Positions 11,501-24,906 of a stretch of 64,000 nt of DNA are shown piece after piece; the stretch's first letter is position 1; each line of letters opens with the position of its first letter. The notes below the pieces were generated by a model, which was given only the letters and a program-made list of their open reading frames with translations, was not told the DNA's origin and did no database searches. Source of the stretch: Prunella strophiata (Eukaryota; Chordata; Aves; Passeriformes; Prunellidae); contig JAZBQD010000017.1 of assembly GCA_036583965.1 (NCBI GenBank), positions 23,532,385 to 23,596,384 of the forward strand. The letters run 5' to 3'. The translations under genes were made by a program, and so were the position numbers.

Positions 11501-12260
11501 ACCCACAGGCAGGAGGAAATCACCCATTCAGTGACAGGCACAATCTAGCAGATATGTCTGGAGACTTGTCCCACAGGAGATAAAAAGGGTTTCACAAAGG
11601 ATCCATGCCACTGGAGAAAAGCTGTCTGACCACCTCAGCCCCCAACACTTTGAAAGAAAGAGACCTTACATCTCAAGAGAAGTCAAAAGGGAAGGCAAGG
11701 AGGTTGCTACAAAAAACTGGCCAGAAAAGTGAGAGAAGCTGCTTTTGCAGATTCATGCTCACCAAAAGACTTGCTGCAGAAGGACTTCTAATAACAGGGG
11801 GAAAAGAACAGATCTGCAGGGATTGAGATGAAGCTTAAATGAGAATGTGAAAAAAGATTACTGGAAACATCCATGGCACAGGGGTTAATGAAAGGAAAAA
11901 AATTCAGACTGCTTTGTAAACATGCTGTCTATGGCATAGATATGTAGGACCTAATACAGAAGAGAGTTTCTAAAAAGCTAACAGACAAACAAGTGAAAAT
12001 AACTGTTCCCCCTTCTCTGTCCTGCCTGAAGAATTATTTTTATTCCTCTTGAAGTTACATTTTCCTTGGCTAAATGAAATATAAGAGTATTTTTTTCTGA
12101 TCCACCAAGAAATTGATTTGACTCAAAGGCAAACATTTTTAGTTGGGAGATTATTTACTTTCTAAAACACAGGAAGTGTATTTCAGAACATTCCAAAGCA
12201 AAGAATTTTTTCTTTTCTTAGTGAAAGTCAGAATATTTCTGTTTGGAAATATAAAAAAAA

Positions 12261-12480
12261 TTGCTCTTTTTTCCCCTTTTTTCCCTTTTTCCCTTTCCCC
12301 TCCTATCATGGTGGGTTTTGTTTGTTTGTTTATTTATTTGTTGTTTTGTCTTTTTTGTTTGTTTGTGTTTTTTGTTTTGTTTTGTTTGTTTTGTGATTTT
12401 TTTTTCTAGCAATTTTATTTTTTATTATTTCATTTTTTTTCATTCTCTTTTTTTCCTCTCCTTTTTGTCTTTTCCTCTTT
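12261..12480 (+). repeat. T-rich low-complexity block (TTTG, TTTC and T-run words)
   Basis: About 220 bp is nearly all T with scattered G and C, including TTTGTTTG-like stretches at 12315-12395. Overlapping open frames here encode only F, L, C, V and S runs and are compositional. The block ends with a pyrimidine-rich stretch and a CAG at about 12486-12488, which resembles a splice acceptor only by composition. Confidence 0.85.
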
Positions 12481-12794
12481 CATACAGCTACTTGCTTTAT
12501 CTTCAGGAATATGGCTGGTCAGGCTGAAAACTCATTTCTTTGAATTATAATACATCTGTCTGTTCTAGCTGCACCTACTTGAGAGACTATAAACACACAT
12601 GAAGGTACAGCACAAGTATTTCAGGTTCAAAGAACTGCAAGAACGCTTTCAAAGGAATGGATCCAAATTAAAAGCCAGGGAAATAATGTGTTAATTCACC
12701 TAGAAAATACATAAAGAGGAATACACCTGTGCATACAATATTCAAACCTTGGACTGTGATCAATGACTTTATTCCTAGGCTGAAGGCTGGAAAA
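12481..12794. other. Unique non-coding DNA
   Basis: Nothing is recognised between the T-rich block and the CR1 tail. Confidence 0.4.
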
Positions 12795-12945
12795 CTCCAG
12801 TTAAGTACTGGTTGGATGGAACTCTGAGCTACCTGGTCTAGTGAAATGTGTCCAGGCCCATGGCAGGAGGGTTGGAACTAGATTGTCTTTAAGGTTCCTT
12901 TCAGGAAAAACCATTCTATGATTCTGTGATCTATGATTTATGAAG
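12795..12945 (+). mobile_element. CR1 LINE, short 3'-terminal fragment
   Basis: The last 150 bp or so of a CR1 3'UTR is visible. The words ggcaggagggttggaactag and cattctatgattctgtgat are characteristic of its 3' end, and the copy ends in the octamer-type tail near 12925-12940. This is the usual outcome of target-primed reverse transcription that stops early. Confidence 0.9.
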
Positions 12946-14863
12946 TCTACTGCATGGCAAAGGGTGCACACTTCAACTGGGTCCTATGCTGATCAGAAGA
13001 AAAAATCCGGTGGTGAATCTCTTCAATGTTGTCCTGCCACATATTAGTAAAAAATTAAAAAGAAGTGGAATTTAAAGAAGCAGGATTTAGCTCCATCAGT
13101 AGTCTCAACAGTTACAATATTGGCCATGTGAAAACATTCAAATTAATAATTTCTTACTGCTTCAGATCAGGTAAACTTCTGCTTCCAAAAAACACCTGTG
13201 CCATCCACCCTAAAGTTACCCGACACAGTATCACCAGGGAGCAGTTGTTGAAACCTATCTAAATCTTAGAGAGCAGAAGACACATTTTCTTCACCCTCTT
13301 GAGCTTCTAAATTATCACGTAACTGAGCTGGAAACCTTTACATAAGCCTCCAATGCTGAAATGCACAAGATCAAACTGTCAGTGAAGAAATTACCTGGAA
13401 AAAAGTATGTCTCACATCAGTCAGAAAAATATTCTGTGTCAGTGAGAGTTGTTATCTCTTGGTCAGGCTGTGCTTATTACTCTGTTTTGTTTCTGGGAGG
13501 GTTCAGTGATCAATAGCACTTGTGAATGATGCCTCATATCATGTCTTCTAGGTGCTGCAGTCTTGAAGCTTATCTGCTGCTTGTCACCTTTTAATTGCAA
13601 AAGATCAAATCCCTTTACAGCTTACCAGGGACTTTCTGCTGGCAAGATGCAAAACCACTTGATTTTGAAGGAGGAATGTTGGGTAGAGCTAAACCTTCTA
13701 GATTCACAATTTTTCCTTCTGAGGAGCTTTCAGGAGGTAAATTTGTCAAAGGAAATGCTAATGGTGGAGAGAAAGGATAGGGAATAGGGGAGGAGGTAAA
13801 ATGTGCTTGCAGGAGAAGAAAACAAAATTTTCTTTATAGCCATCAGGAAAGTGTCAGAACAAAGATGATGCATCTTTCTCTACATCTTAAACCTAATGAT
13901 TGTCATACCACTCGGGGTTTTGTGGACCTGATTTATGCAACCTGACAAAGCTCCAGTTTTGCACACATTTTGAAAAACATCTCACAAAGATAACTAAATG
14001 ATGATCCTTTGCAGAAAATCCCATACTGTACTCTCCTTTCCCCAAGCCATACATTACAAACATCAGTTTATTGGCACTTTTGTTTGGGTTTGATTTTTTT
14101 CAGACATTTGTGTAAGTACTTTTGTGGGCTGATTTGAAGCCATTCATATGCATGATAGTTTTGAAAACTTATCTCAGGGAGCTTGCTATGGAAACCCCAT
14201 TAGAAGAGTTACACTTATACAGGAGAAGATGTGATTTGAGCCTCCTGTTGAAAGCAACAGAGATTTTGAAAGGGTTTTTCCTATCTTTTTAACCAATTAC
14301 AGAAATAATAATAAAACAATTTGTAAAAAAGCAGTAAAACTACAAACATACCATAGGCTTCTGTGAGTAAAGTAAATACAAAATCTAAAAGAAATTATTT
14401 TTATTTTAAATATTTTCTTTTCAGTTACGGATATTAGATTAAAATGATTCAGACGAGGTGATGAGTTCTAACCCAAAGTTAGGACTTGGCAAAGTTCCCA
14501 AATCAATAGTAGGGACAGAAAATGTTTTTATTGTTTGGTTGAAGTCTCATTGTAGGGAATGAAAATACCTGTGTTAGATGCTGATGTCTTTCTAAAATAT
14601 AGTGGCAAATTAAGTAAGACATCTGAGACTAGCTTTAATTCTCCAGAATTCCTCCATGCCTATCTTCCAGTTGATAATTAGCTTCCTCATTGTATTTTAC
14701 TTGTCCAGGCCTTGCAATAAACCAGGTTTTTATTATCTTTATCACTTTTTTTACAGCTTTTCTACTATGTATTTCCTGTCTTTCTTACCCATTGTCCAAG
14801 AGTCAGAAACATTATGGATCTGTACAGTGGCATAAGGATGATTTCTACATCATACCCACTTCG
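12946..14863. other. Unique AT-rich non-coding DNA
   Basis: I see no gene and no repeat family. The frames at 13563-13787 and 13595-13780 overlap in different phases and have no recognisable domain. Confidence 0.45.
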
Positions 14864-14975
14864 TTTCCATTTCCATTTCCATTTCCATTTCCATTTCCAT
14901 TTCCATTTCCATTTCCATTTCCATTTCCATTTCCATTATTTCCATTTCCATTTCCATTTCCTTTACTTCCATTTC
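14864..14975 (+). repeat. (TTTCCA)n hexanucleotide microsatellite
   Basis: About eighteen TTTCCA units run almost perfectly from 14864 to about 14975, with a one-unit interruption near 14935-14942 and decay into TTTACTTCCATTTCC at the right end. The complementary strand is (TGGAAA)n. The Phe-Pro, Phe-His and Gly-Asn dipeptide frames read across it are consequences of the repeat and do not indicate coding. Confidence 0.97.
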
Positions 14976-16304
14976 CCCCTTCTTTCTTGCTCCCTCTGGG
15001 ACTGTGAAAGGGTCTCTTATGACAGTGCTGACTGTTCTTTAACCTAAACCTAGGCAGAATACGTGTGCCAGATTTCTTTGTCCATATTGTAGGTAACTTC
15101 TTCAGCAAGCTATATTTTCAATACCATTAAACCATAAATATATATCTATATGTAAACACACATCATCAGCATCAATACAACATTCTCACCTCCTCACTAA
15201 TTACTCTTTAGAACAGATTGTATCTCTTTTCTCCAATGGATAATGATGCCCTGGTCTGCAGTTCCCATCTTCTCTATAGAACAAATTAAAAAAAAAAAAA
15301 AAATTGTAGTACTAGATACCTTCCAGTCCTTTAGTACTGGAAATTTCTCATTCAGATCATTCCAGGCTTTATCCCTAGACCTACAGCTCAGTTGAAATGA
15401 ATAGGAGATCAGCATAATAGATGGCCTAGGTACTCCAAGAGGAGCATCCTCCTTAAATTAGGGATTTCCTCCAGACAACTTTGCTTATACTTATGACTTT
15501 CAGTAAGGATAATGTGTAAAGATGTTTGAAAATGTTTAAATTTTTTTTTTCTATTGCAGGTTTTACCAGTTTGTTGAAATTAATCACCTTTCTGCCAATG
15601 CAGCACAAACAAGGTTCTTCCAGGAAATATGATTCAACCAGTTCTTGGCCACTACTAAATTCTAATTAACATTGAACATTTAAGCTACACAGAACACATG
15701 ATTTATGATAGTGGCAAAATTGTTATTTAGCTTCAGAATCCTGAAAATTCATCTCTGTACTAGAAAAACTGATTTGTAATACTGAGACAATTTACTACAG
15801 CTAGATCATCTTTGAGCTCAAGCTGGTTTTCTTCAAAGGAGGAATAAATTAAATTTCAATTCTAGTCTGGATGTCCAGTATATGGAATTTGATTCATAAA
15901 AAAGTCTTTCTCCAACATCTCTTAAATTGATAATTAAGTTGCCTCTCTTCTGAGCTAAAGATTTCTGCGACTTTTAAATATCTCTGTGAAAGCTCACAGT
16001 CAGGATGGCCCTGCTCCACTAAGAATTACATGTTGGCAGACTTTATCATAACAGCTGCTCACAGCTGATGAGCACTTCCAAGAAGGAGCCATCCCATCAG
16101 CTGGTTACTCTGCTGCAGTGACCAGCCTCCTTTGTGCCTTACAGCATCTTTTCCAGTCCAACAGAAATGCCTGCCAGGAAATCCTCTATTGCTGCAATAT
16201 TTCACTGAGAACAGTGCATTGGTCTCAAAGATCAAACCTGAAGCTTTTTATAGGGGTATGACATTCTTTACTCTTGGGTATTAGGAAAATTTGAAGATAT
16301 CATA
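14976..16304. other. Unique AT-rich non-coding DNA
   Basis: An A-run of about 14 bases lies near 15289-15302 and a T-run near 15541-15550. No gene or transposon was recognised. Confidence 0.45.
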
Positions 16305-16480
16305 GAGTCATAGAAACATTTAGGTTCAAAAAGATCCTTATGAACATTGAATCCAACTGATAAGCTATCACTGCCAGTTCCACATCTGTGGTTGGTGACT
16401 GCACATTTGGAATAGACAATTCATATTACTTGTAGATGTATTCATGGTCACACTCTTTTTGAGCATCTGAGGTGGTGAAA
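16305..16480 (-). mobile_element. CR1 LINE 3'-terminal fragment, antisense
   Basis: The plus strand begins with catagagtcatagaaacatt at about 16300, the complement of the CR1 octamer tail. It continues with aggttcaaaaagatccttat and gaatccaactgataagctat, matching complements of the terminal CR1 3'UTR. The match fades after about 16480. It lies only 250 bp from the next, opposite-strand CR1. Confidence 0.82.
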
Positions 16481-16729
16481 ATGCTGAGTGGTATGGTCCT
16501 TTGGATACTATCCAGCAATATCATACATACATACAAAATTAAATAAACCATATATGCAACAAATGTAATTGATTAGATTATTTTAAAGTTAGCTATAAGA
16601 TAAATGTGAAAATATACACTGTGAACTATTGCCTGGGAGTTTGGCACATACAACAAAATAATGGAGTTTAGGGTTCCTCATCAACATAAGTGTCTACCAC
16701 TGAAAGTACAAGATTTCAAATCCCTAATT

Positions 16730-18165
16730 CACGTGTAAATGAATGCTGAAAGAAGGCAGCTTGGTGCAGTTTCCACTGACTGGAAAAGGGAAAACTTAAC
16801 CCTCATTTTTAAAAACGGTAAAATGGAAGGCCTGGGAAACTTCAAGCTGGTCTGTCTCACTTGACCCTGGCAAGATCATGTAGCAAAACCTCCTGGAAAC
16901 TGTGCTAAGGCACATGAAAAATAGGGAGGTGACTGATGACAGCCAACATGGCTTCACTTAGGTCTAATTTTGCCTGACAAATTTGTGGGCCTTCTATGGC
17001 AGGGTTACTGCGTTGGTAGATGAGGGAAGCTACCTGGAGTTGTGCAGAGCATTTGATACTCTTCCACACAACTTTCTTGCCTGTAAGCTGGAGACACATG
17101 GATTTGATGGGTGGGCCACCCAGGGGATAGGGAATTTTCTGGATGGCCACACTCAAAGAGTTGCAGTCAATAGCTCCATGTCCAAGTGGACACAAGTGTG
17201 AGGGGTGTCCCACGGAGATCAGTATTGTTACCAGAGCTGTTCAACATCTCTGTCAATGACATGGACAGTGGGATGGAGGGCACCCTCAGCAAGCTGGCTG
17301 ACAACACCAAGCTCTGTAGTGCAATCAACACACAGGAGGGAAAGGATGCCATCCAGATGCACCTTGGCAAGTTAAGGGCCCATTCAAAACTCAGAAGTTC
17401 AACAATGCCAAGTGCAAGGTCCTGCACCTGGGCCAGAGCAACCCAAGACACAAATGTAGGCCAGGCAGAGAAAAGACTGAGAGCAGCCACAAGGAGAAGG
17501 ACACGGGAAGCTGTGCCAGCCTGGCAATGCACCCTCACAGACCAGCCAGCCAAATGTGTTCTGGGCTGCATCCAAAGCAGCATGGAGAGCAGGGTAAGGG
17601 ATGGAGTTCTGCCCCTGCCTGCTCTCTCTGGGGTGCTGCCTCCAGCTCTGGGGTCATCAGCCCAAGAAAGGTGTGGGTCTGTTGGAGTGAGTCCACAGGA
17701 AAGCCATGGAGAAGACCAGAGGGCTGGAGCACCTCCATGAAGAACACTATGAAAACAGGCCGAGTTGGGGTTGTCCAGCCTGTAGAGGAAAAGGCTTTGT
17801 GGAAATTCTATTTGTAGCCTTTCTCATTCTCATTGTGGCCTTTCAGTAGTTTGAGAAGGCCACAAGAAAGCTGGAGATGGACTTTTGATAAGGGTGTCTA
17901 GTAATAGGAACAGGATAGTGGCTTGAAGTAGAAAGAAAATAGGTTTAAATGAGATGTTAGGAAGAAATTCTCTAGTGTGAGGGTGGTAAGGCACTGGAAT
18001 GGGCTAGAGAAGTTGTGCATACCCCATTCATGGGAGTATTCAAGGCCAGGTTGAACGGGGCTTACAGCAACCAGGTCTAGGGGCAGGTGTCCCTGCCTAT
18101 GGCAGGAGGGTCAGAACTAGATGGTGTTCAAGGCCCTTTGCAGCTCAGATATATCTGTGATTCAC
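16730..18165 (+). mobile_element. CR1 LINE, long 5'-truncated copy: RT domain through 3'UTR
   Basis: This is the longest CR1 copy in the window, about 1.4 kb. The N-terminal RT block TDWKRENLTLIFKNGKMEGLGNF is readable from about 16775. RT motifs then follow in order: a decayed dipeptide block around 17050, GVPRRSVLLPELFNISVNDMD at about 17204 (GVPQGS in intact copies), and the catalytic box as LADNTK at about 17294 (FADDTK expected, second Asp replaced by Asn). The KCKVLHLG segment is near 17410-17430 and thumb sequence runs through 17740. The 3'UTR follows with blocks near 17900-18010 (ggaagaaattctctagtgtg, gagggtggtaaggcactgga) and 18080-18120 (ggcaggagggtcagaactag). The tail near 18160 lacks a clean octamer array. 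Many stops and the lost catalytic residue show it is dead. Confidence 0.94.
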
Positions 18166-20521
18166 TGTTTCTGCCTTTCTGTTTTCTGTGGCTTTCTGTC
18201 AGGCATTAATTGTAGATTAGTAAGTGAGCCCTGTTCAGAGTGAAGTCTATGCTACAGACACACGCTAGCGTTTGCCAGTGGGATGTCAAAGTCACAGAAC
18301 ATGGTCTCCATGCTTTGTTCTTCTGGGAGCTCTGCAGAAGTGATTTCTCCCAAGTGATTTCTCACCAAAGGGTGAGCTGGGAGGAGCACTCATGACTGAG
18401 GGGGGTGATCATCCAGGACTTTGTCCCAGCAATTTACACAGGAAGATTCTCAGAAATCTTCTCAGAAATTAATGTACTCATTATTTGGTAAAATCCCCTA
18501 GAAAAGGCAAAGTGTGGTCAACCCACCATCCACATCTTTGTTTACATCCTATCCCAGCAGAAGTTTCCAATTATTTCCATTTGTGCCTGCTTTGATGTTA
18601 CGTCTCCATCTGTATGTTTTCCAAAATTTTTGGAAAGATCTCTTTGAATAGTTTTGTCTTTAAATCCATTTCAACTTTAAGGAGTAATTCCTGATAGAGA
18701 CAGCCTCACTGAACATTTAATTAAGTTTCAACTTTTTCTATAATGTGTTGAAATTTAACTCAGTTATAACCAAACTTATTATGCACTAGGTTTTCTCTTA
18801 CCAGACATGCATTTTTAAGGTTGTTATATGATTCTGCAGCATAAAAAAGACCCAAGAACCTCTCTGCTTATTAGTCCCTATATATATGGAAAAAAGAAAA
18901 AAAATTCTTGTGAGATAGCAGCCATGAAGTGTTTGACAGATCCTGAAATCACTAACAATTTAATATACATGAGTAGCATTGAAATGAGGGAAGAAATTAA
19001 TATTTTAGATTCAGGCTGAATAACTTTTATTCTCTTCCTATTTCTTGGAGGTACAGATCAAGAATCTTTCTATGTTCAAGTTATGTACACACTTTGAAAA
19101 ATAAAAGAAACAAACCACTCTTTTTACTTTGTAGTTTTATAATGATTTTGAGTTTCCAAACATCCTCATGAATTTGCTTATTTCAAAAACATATAATATT
19201 TTTTTATAGTCCTATGTGGTTACTTTTTCCTCTGTGGATCTGCTAAAGACATTTGAGATTAATAAGAAGAGCAGAGCTCACTAGCAGAGAAGAAACATTG
19301 AATCCAGTGATTTTCCTTTGTGCCTTTGCATTGTTTTCTAACTCTGAAGTCTGTAATAGCTGTTCTGCAGATCCTGCAGCACTGTGCCTGAAAAAAAACC
19401 CATTTTCTTCCTCTGCTGCAATTTCATCTCAATAATGTTATTTGCACCCTCAGTGAATATACAGTTTATCTTCTTCTTGTACAGATGATTTTGAGATCTC
19501 CAAATATGTACATTAAACTCCTGCAATGTTTGAATAAAGTTTTACAAGGGCAGATTGACTTTCAGGATAGTACAAGTCAATAAATTTCAATCTTCATTTA
19601 TTCAGTCCTTGCCATTCCATGCCTCTTTATTATACTTGGGTCAGCGATTTTATCCCCTGCTTTAGAACTGAATTTGCCTGTAATCAGAGAATGCTGAGTA
19701 CAGTTTTCTCTAGTGTAACTCCACAGTTGAGTACTTACATGAGGAATTTGGCTCAGAGTATTTGGCATAACACCAATGTGTTACTGTAGCTTCTCTAGGC
19801 CTCTTTATTTTTCATTATCCTTGGCTGCTCTGCTTGGTACTTAAACTTGAGTAGTGGTCAGATTTATGTGGATTCTTTAGAGAGGGATTAAAGTAAACCT
19901 GACACAGCCTGAATTATTTCCATTAAAACATGGTGCTTCTTACTCAGGTCTAACACCTTCATATAAGGCCAAAACTGTGAATACTGAGTGGGAGGTAGGA
20001 ACTGAGGGTCTAAAACAAGCATGACAAGTTAAGGAAATGAGGAGGAATTTCTATTCTAAACCTGGAGAACAAAATGCAGGGTATAATGTGAGCTTTTTTT
20101 GTAATGTGTTTTGACTTGCACAATGCTACTTTCTGTCAAAAAGTGGCCAAATTTTTTTCAAATATGATCCTTATGTAGTGAAATTTGACTTCATTATAGA
20201 CTTAACTATTCTATATGGCAACCTAGTAATAATAATTTTATCCTCTCTGTTCCTCTGCTGACATCACTAAGAACTCAAAAAGATTTGGTGCTTCTCTGTT
20301 ACTTTTCTGTGACTTCTCCAAAATATGATATCCTTTTTAATTGATATCTTTTTCCATTGACAAGGAAATTCCCATAGTGGTCAGTTATGTCAGTGATATT
20401 TTTCCTTAACCTTCAAATGAAGCAGCATTTGCAGAAGAGTTAGAAAATACTGTAAATTGCTACTTTTTGTGCCATATTTGCTTCAGATGGAGATACTAAT
20501 TTGGGGCTCTCCTGGGTCACT
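18166..20521. other. Unique AT-rich non-coding DNA
   Basis: No gene or repeat family recognised. Two short direct copies of a CTCAGAAAT word occur at about 18448-18470. The frames at 18828-19019, 19253-19435 and 19338-19526 (minus) show no domain. Confidence 0.45.
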
Positions 20522-20887
20522 TGTGGTCGTAGCATGGCATCCCCAGCCGGGTAATAATCAGCATTGACTCCATGATTCTCAGAAGGCCAATCAATCGCTT
20601 TATTATACTATATTTATTAAGAAACCCATCATCCTTACAGGCAGTCACAATACAGGTGGACCCAATGGGTCCTTAAATCTAAACATCATCACCATTGGCC
20701 AATTAAGAAACCACCTTTTGGTAAACAAATCTCCATAACACGTTCCACATGTTCACAACAACAGGTGCAGCAAGTTAGGAAAATAATTGTTGGTCATTCT
20801 TTTCTCTGATCTTCTCACAGCCTTTTCCCAGGAGGATGCCTGGGAGAGTTGTATGTTGCTCTCTGTGGCCAGAGAGCTGCTGCCACA
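20522..20887 (-). mobile_element. Probable solo LTR of an avian endogenous retrovirus, antisense
   Basis: Read on the minus strand, a 366-bp unit begins TGTGGCAGCAG at 20887 and ends CTACGACCACA at 20522, giving the TG...CA termini of an LTR. It contains two AATAAA polyadenylation signals (plus-strand tttatt at 20599-20604 and 20613-20618), placed about 80-100 bp from its 3' end as expected for R-U5. The overall sequence resembles a common songbird LTR type that I recall without a firm name. No internal gag, pol or env sequence or second LTR is present nearby, so it is a solo LTR. Only a 3-bp flanking repeat (ACT) is obvious, shorter than the usual 4-6 bp, so the ends may be misplaced; an alternative minus-strand 3' end is at about 20502. 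Confidence 0.72.
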
Positions 20888-23800
20888 ACTTGTAAAGGCC
20901 TTTTAGGATTTTTTTTCCATTGTAATATAAAAAGGTATCTTTTCTTTAATGGGAGAAAAATACAGGCAGTATGTTTTCCTATCACATCTCCAAAGCTTGG
21001 GAATAGGTATTTTTAGGTGCTAAATTACCTAAGTGGCATTAAAAATCTCAGTCTTATCTGGTCTATTAATAAGATTATGTTTAGGAAGGAAAAAAAAAAC
21101 AACAGATTTTTAGGTCAGAAAGGAATCTGTCTCTAGGTTAGGGTAGCCATCTGCATGATTTGGGAATTTCACTTAGCATGTTCCTCCTATTACAGGAAAG
21201 TAAAATTTTGGCAAATAATGACTCTAGTATCTGATATGCCTCTTTCTCATTTGAATACTACATTGTAGCTGGAGATCCTGTTTTGTGTGTTTTTTCCCTC
21301 ATCTGCACAATTTTATTTAGGATATCAGTGGTATTACTAAAATGCCTGGTTCTTTTGTAGTAGACTCCCAAACAGAGAGCCCTGCTAAATCATTATGTTC
21401 TTGAGTGATTTTCTTTTCATTCCAGCAGTACTTGTTATTTGCTTTTTCTTTGCACATTGTATAATGGATCCATAGTAGCTGCTGCCTCTGAAACAATGCC
21501 ATGTTGGATACATGTATGATCTGAGAAATTTAGTTGCATGATTTCCAGTCAGATTGTTCAAGTTCTCCCAGGTATTAGGCTGAAAAATATTTAACCATGA
21601 CACCTTACAAAGACAATAAAATGCAGAATCACAGACTGACTTATTTGATGAAAGTGTCTGAATTCATCAAGTAATTTCTATAAATAGCTTGCATCTGGTT
21701 AAGTATCAGCAAAAGGAATGTGCTGGATATACTACAAAATAAACACAAAACAGGAGAGAGACAAATCATATTGAACATTGTGTGACATTACTGGAGTGGT
21801 GGGTTTGAGGTTCGTTTTGAATGCTTTGCTAGGCAATCAAAAGCCACTTGTAGGACTAAAGTGCCACTTCAGACTCTGAGATAGGGTGGAGAGTGAACAG
21901 CAGATTACCATGTGTTTCTTCCAGAACAATTCAACAAAGAAACCAGTAAGATGAACAGAGACTAGCTTGGACCTTTGCTATCTAACACAGATATTTGGCA
22001 GAAGGCCTGAGGTGGAGTATAGAGCTCATACATAATTCCTGCTGCTGCCCACATGTAAATAGCCATGGCTCCTCCTGAGGACCATTGTACCAGAGACATA
22101 TCTCCAAGCTGGAAAACTTTCCAGAAGCTGACAGTATCAGTCTGTGGAGGAAAAGCAAAAATTTCACCATCAAAAGGTTTGTGTATGACAGAGTATATTA
22201 AGTCCCATACTCACACACAGGAAGAGCAATGACCTGCTGGGCAGTAATACATTGATAGAAAATTGAGTAATTTCATAGAAAAGAAAGCACAGAAGCAAAT
22301 TGTGTTTTCACAGACACAAAACATATTCTTGCAGAAGATATATCAATAAGAATTAGATAAGCTTTGTAGTTCACCTTTTGTATGTAGTAAAACACAGGAA
22401 TGCCACTGTTTTTTTCTGAATTATTAATGTGCTTTATATTCCTGCAAAGGATCTTTATTGTATTTTCCTATAAACTTTGTTTAGTTAGTGGAAACACAGA
22501 TCTTTCTTTCATGTTTATTTTCCTTTCATAGCTGTTTGTGTAGAGTGACCAAATTCCCCCTTACTTTGAAAAAAACCCTCTTGCTTAAACCTCTTATTAA
22601 ATAGATAAATACTTTATTATTTGTGTTTGATTATGTATGAATATATGTTGATGGTGGTGCTTATGACCCTCTTTGTGGAAATTATATACACAAATACCCT
22701 GTGAGTAGCAAACAGTGGTCATTTTGAGACTTAGAACAGAATTTTGGGAAAAGGATTTAACTTTGTAACTCAAGGACCTCTAAAACAGGAAACAATTATC
22801 TACCTTGTCTGCAATAGTAAGGATGGGTAATATAGCAATGTGATTTAAAAATTGATCTTAGCTGCACTCAGCTAAGCATAAAGGAAAATATATGACCTGC
22901 TGAGGAGACATAGTGAGCCTGCAGTATATAGTATATCACTGCCAAAAGTTAAAAAAGCTTTTAAAAGACCTTGCTATTATGAATCCAGTTTTCCATCTGA
23001 TGCAAATTTCTAGCTAAATTTTCATTTGACCTTGAAAAATTACATTGCAGTCAATGATCACCTCATACCTGCAGTGCACACACAATATTCTGAAACTTTT
23101 ATTCTATTTATGTTTTAAGAAATGCATGTTCCTGATTCAGCTGGAGAAGCTGAAGACCTTTTTATAGCAGTCTCATAGGCTTCCACAGGATTATTTTAGA
23201 CTATTACTGTTTCAGACTGCTGGGTCTTTTAGAACTAGGCTGCTATCTAATTGTATCTTTACAAAAAATATAAAGGACTGGCCATGTGGAAGACCTCAGC
23301 TATTTGAAATACCCAGCAAAGTAATTGATGGCAGTGCAGATTTTGTGAACTCCTCTGTCAGTGATAGAGGTCAGGATTCCAAAATGTTGGATGTTCTTGC
23401 AGCTGGAGATTTAAAAGTGCAGAGGTGCTCCTATGCGTTTAAAAAATGCAAAAGAATTTAGGCGAAATCTCAGCAGAAAAAAATGAAAGCTAAAGTGCTT
23501 TCCATATCACTTGCCACCAGCTCTGGCAGCATACACAGTTTCTGCATGTTGGCTGATGAGTCTTTGTTATAATATAATACCTTGACAGTGTTTCCCATGC
23601 TGCTGTTCAGTTTCCCTGGAGTATTGGAGGCTGGTGGGTACTTCTAAAAAATCCATTAGCCGAGCACCTCACTGCTGAGTGCACTGCCAGCTGGCATCAG
23701 TTCCAACAGCAACAACAAAAGTGTGGGTTGGGTTAATTTCTGGCAGGCACATGGAAGATATTCAACAGATTGTTACCTCACATCAGGCAGCAAAATTTCA

Positions 23801-24906
23801 TCTTCATTCAATTCAAGCTATATTTCATTTTTGTCACATAAAGGACATAAAGATATTTTTACATCTGTCACGCTGCCTAATGTTGCTCTGACTATAAGCT
23901 TTAATAATGCAATAGAAAACAATGAAAATAATTACAAAATAAATAGAAAAATGTATAAATTCATTATCACATATTTTCCTGCTCCTGGTCACTTGGGATT
24001 CCACAGTTTATTACTAATTGCATGAAAGAAAAAGGTACTTTCACTAAGCAAAAGATTAACCCTTTACTGTAGAGAATTTTGATGGAATTTGTTCAATACT
24101 GTGTGTTCCTTATATTTTTTTATTCCATGCTTTATAATTTGGGGCTTTTTGGAATATAAGGCTACCTTCCATTCCTCAAAGGAAATTGCTATTGGCTCTT
24201 AAAATATCAAATTTTTGTGGCTTTTGTGCACAGAAAAGAAACGTAAACTATTGCTAGTAAAGACTGCATATGAGGAGATAGATACCATGTAAATCCAACA
24301 TGGGAGAAGAGTTAAGTTGTCTGTGACAGAGCTGTGAAAAACACTTACCATACCATTTCTTTCTCTTTCTCCATATTCTTTGCCAGAGGTGAATTGGAGG
24401 GAATATTTCTTCATCTACACCCTCAATACTGCAAGTCAGAAATCTCTGACAAAGTCCACATTTAATCAGCTGAAATCAGACCAAAGCTCATACCATGTAG
24501 AGCTGCTGGAAGTCAACAAAATATAGTCTGATTTACAAAAATCAATTTGGCTTTGTTAGCTGTGAACTATTAGCTTGCAACTGTGAACTAACAGGAAGAA
24601 TGGTTGATAAAAGTGATGTTTTTTCTGTAATTTTCTGGTGGCTCAACAGGTGTAACTGGAAGCAGACTTTGATGCCATCTTATGACTTCGGACTGTTAAA
24701 AAAAGGTTATTAAATTAGACCCTACTGCTTTGCAGTTTAACCTATCAGCTCTATGTATTTAGCTCCAAAGTGGAATAACAGGAACCATATTATAAAAGCT
24801 TGAAAATTATAGTCTTTCTTTCTCCTCTGTGGACTGCTGTTTGACTTCAGATACCTGGAAACGGTACTACAGTTCCTCATGTTTAGATGTGTTCCCTTTC
24901 CTTTGT

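Larger units (their letters stand above)
8266..12260. other. Unique AT-rich non-coding DNA
   Basis: No gene or repeat family is recognised over about 4 kb apart from homopolymers listed separately. The frames at 8548-8763, 9755-10015, 10833-11144 and 11605-11826 were read and show no known domain. The block at 11400-11600 is GC-richer (CCCCCAGG and CCCCCTGC words) but could not be assigned to a family. Confidence 0.45.

Noticed and set aside
12261..12527. Phe/Leu/Val-rich frames resembling membrane proteins
   Set aside because: Translation of a T-rich low-complexity block.
14690..15007. Phe-Pro repeat open frame
   Set aside because: Translation of the TTTCCA microsatellite.
17186..17740. 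184-codon open frame that could look like a gene
   Set aside because: It is the CR1 RT frame, shifted into another phase after about codon 70; the catalytic box is mutated and the element is interrupted by stops upstream.
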